From an uncultured Oscillibacter sp. (GTDB lineage Bacteria > Bacillota > Clostridia > Oscillospirales > Oscillospiraceae): DNA of 13,162 nucleotides. Shown here piece after piece: positions 12,414-13,162 of this stretch (the stretch's first letter is position 1; each line of letters starts with the position of its first letter). The stretch covers positions 1 to 13,162 of the forward strand of contig CAJTZL010000066.1 of assembly GCA_910583695.1 (NCBI GenBank). Reading direction: 5' to 3'. Both the position numbers and the translations under genes were made by a program. The notes below the pieces were generated by a model, which was not told the origin of the DNA, did no database searches, and worked only from the letters and a program-made list of their open reading frames with translations.

Positions 12414-13006
12414 CCGCCGTAGGGGGCCATTTCCAAACGGATGAAGAAGCCCTGGTCGTGGGAGCAGACGGGGCAGGACTTGGGGGCCTGGAGGCCCTCC
12501 TGGATGTGGCCGCAGTTCAGGCAGAGCCAGCCGCACTTGGCGTCGGAGACGAAGAGCCTGCCGGATTCCAGGAGCTGGGCGAAGTGGGCGAAGCGGCTGC
12601 CGTGAGTTTTCTCGATTTTGGAAATCTGCTCAAAGGAGGAGGCTACCTGGGGGAAGCCCTCCTGCCGGGCGGTCTGGGCGAAGCTGGGATAGACGGGATC
12701 GAACTCCTCGAACTCGTTGTGCGCCGCCTGCCGGAGGAGCTGAGCCACGTCGTTGGTGAGGTCCACGGGGTAGCCGCCGTCGATGTGGACGGTTTCCCCG
12801 GCGACTTCCTTCATGTGGTTGTAGAAGATTTCGGCGTGCTCCTTCTCCTGGTTGGCGGTGAAGGTGAAAATGGCCTCCAGGACGTGGAGCTGCTGCTGCC
12901 GGCAGAGGCCGGCGGCGAAGGTGTAGCGGTTCCGGGCCTGGCTCTCCCCGGCAAAGGCGCGCATGAGGTTTTTGAGCGTTTCGCTCTCCTTGAAGGGTTT
13001 GGACAT
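12395..13006 (-). CDS. Rubrerythrin
   Basis: This 203-aa non-haem iron protein reduces hydrogen peroxide in anaerobes. The diiron helix bundle is complete by motif: E21 (GESQARNRY), E54-K-E-H57, E98 and E101 (NEFEEFDPVYPSF), and E132-K-T-H135; these spacings match the usual ligand set. The C-terminal rubredoxin-like domain has C162-x-x-C165 and C178-x-x-C181 for the electron-transfer iron. The length is typical. ATG 13006 follows AAGGAGG (13023-13017) at 10 nt and gives the usual N-terminus. An in-frame ATG at 13054 would add 16 residues and cannot be ruled out. Electron donors are not encoded nearby. The SD is buried in a hairpin, so expression is probably controlled at translation or by a DNA-binding repressor. 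Confidence 0.95.
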   Translation of the reverse strand: MSKPFKESETLKNLMRAFAGESQARNRYTFAAGLCRQQQLHVLEAIFTFTANQEKEHAEIFYNHMKEVAGETVHIDGGYPVDLTNDVAQLLRQAAHNEFEEFDPVYPSFAQTARQEGFPQVASSFEQISKIEKTHGSRFAHFAQLLESGRLFVSDAKCGWLCLNCGHIQEGLQAPKSCPVCSHDQGFFIRLEMAPYGGEILKG

Positions 13007-13008
13007 AA

Positions 13009-13049
13009 AAATACTGCCTCCTTGCTTTTGAAGTATGGAGGCAGTATTT
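13009..13049 (-). promoter_or_regulatory. Shine-Dalgarno-sequestering hairpin in the rubrerythrin leader
   Basis: On the minus-strand mRNA, 13049-13037 (AAATACTGCCTCC) pairs perfectly over 13 bp with 13021-13009 (GGAGGCAGTATTT). An inner stem of 5 bp (13035-13031 with 13027-13023, one G-T) follows after a single mismatch. The GGAGG of the rubrerythrin RBS is entirely in the 3' arm, and the ATG begins 2 nt beyond the stem. In the folded state ribosome binding should be blocked. On DNA the same bases are a perfect dyad that could bind a protein. Confidence 0.8.
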
Positions 13050-13063
13050 CCCATAGCGGGGGG

Positions 13064-13092
13064 ATTATACTCGCCCTTGCGGGCGGGGCGAA
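13064..13092 (-). promoter_or_regulatory. Promoter of rubrerythrin with inverted repeat in the spacer
   Basis: Reading the minus strand, TATAAT (13069-13064) is a perfect -10. At 17 nt upstream lies TTCGCC (13092-13087), a weak -35 (3/6). CGCCC/GGGCG arms (13072-13076 and 13081-13085) form an inverted repeat centred in the spacer. The start would be near 13057, so the mRNA would open almost directly with the SD-sequestering hairpin. A weak -35 with an intervening dyad fits a regulated promoter. Confidence 0.6.
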
Positions 13093-13099
13093 ATTGGCA

Positions 13100-13162
13100 A
13101 CCAGCGGTGGCTGGTGCAATGCACCCCCCATTTTCTCTTTTTCTTGCCAGAAGAAAAAGAGA
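13100..13162. repeat. Palindromic cluster at the window end
   Basis: Three dyads are packed together: ACCAGC/GCTGGT (13100-13105, 13110-13115), GGTGCA/TGCACC about a single A (13113-13118, 13120-13125), and a perfect 12-bp A/T-rich repeat, 13134-13145 with 13151-13162 around GCCAG. The last may continue past the window edge. Its A/T stem is unlike the GC-rich terminators elsewhere here. It may be the terminator of a gene outside the window or the end of a dispersed repeat. Confidence 0.5.

Noticed and set aside
12811..13131. Minus-strand open frame of 106 codons around the rubrerythrin start
   Set aside because: It overlaps rubrerythrin out of frame, crosses its promoter and hairpin, and has no RBS.
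1..13162. CRISPR array, insertion sequence, integrase, or phage genes
   Set aside because: No regularly spaced repeats, transposase, recombinase or phage structural motifs were seen on either strand.

Overview
The window reads as a chromosomal segment of a GC-rich, anaerobic, low-oxygen-adapted Firmicute, most likely an Oscillospiraceae/Ruminococcaceae gut clostridium (Flavonifractor/Lawsonibacter/Oscillibacter type). The reasons are strong AGGAGG-type ribosome binding sites before almost every gene, vegetative-type promoters, lipoprotein signal peptides of Gram-positive style, a DUF4179 anti-sigma/ECF sigma pair, and rubrerythrin, together with very GC-rich coding DNA whose wobble positions are mostly G or C. 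The genus is an inference; no rRNA or other marker is present.

Layout. (1) 55-6295, plus strand: a six-gene operon with its own promoter, a leader of about 145 nt with three stem-loops, a family-5 solute-binding lipoprotein, two Dpp/Opp/Nik-type permeases, two short ATPases, and a membrane-anchored HExxH protein of the DUF3810 type. The gene ends overlap or nearly touch from the first permease on. A large stem-loop separates the binding-protein gene from the permease genes, and a bidirectional terminator closes the operon. (2) 6309-7511, minus strand: a ZIP metal transporter with a near-consensus promoter, followed by a small helix-turn-helix protein. (3) 7712-8752, plus strand: a cytoplasmic ComEC-like metallo-beta-lactamase-fold hydrolase, ending in a terminator shared with the next operon. 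(4) 8763-10351, minus strand: an ECF sigma factor translationally coupled to a DUF4179 single-pass anti-sigma candidate, with an ECF-like promoter in front that suggests autoregulation. (5) 10586-11804, minus strand: a GNAT acetyltransferase followed by an Imm22/DUF4284-like immunity protein, with promoter and terminator. (6) 11716-13092: a small lipoprotein (plus) tail-to-tail with rubrerythrin (minus). Their 3' ends overlap by 11 nt, and the rubrerythrin SD lies inside a long perfect hairpin.

How the parts work together. The first operon looks like nutrient capture: a surface binding protein, a pore, two ATPases, and a possible extracellular metallopeptidase. The remainder is a set of short stress, surface and defence modules. 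No complete new defence system or mobile element is visible. The most unusual signals are regulatory: the SD-sequestering hairpin on rubrerythrin, the placement of the first good minus-strand terminator inside the leader of the opposing lipoprotein gene (implying a long antisense transcript), the ECF-like promoter, and an immunity-like gene with no toxin beside it.
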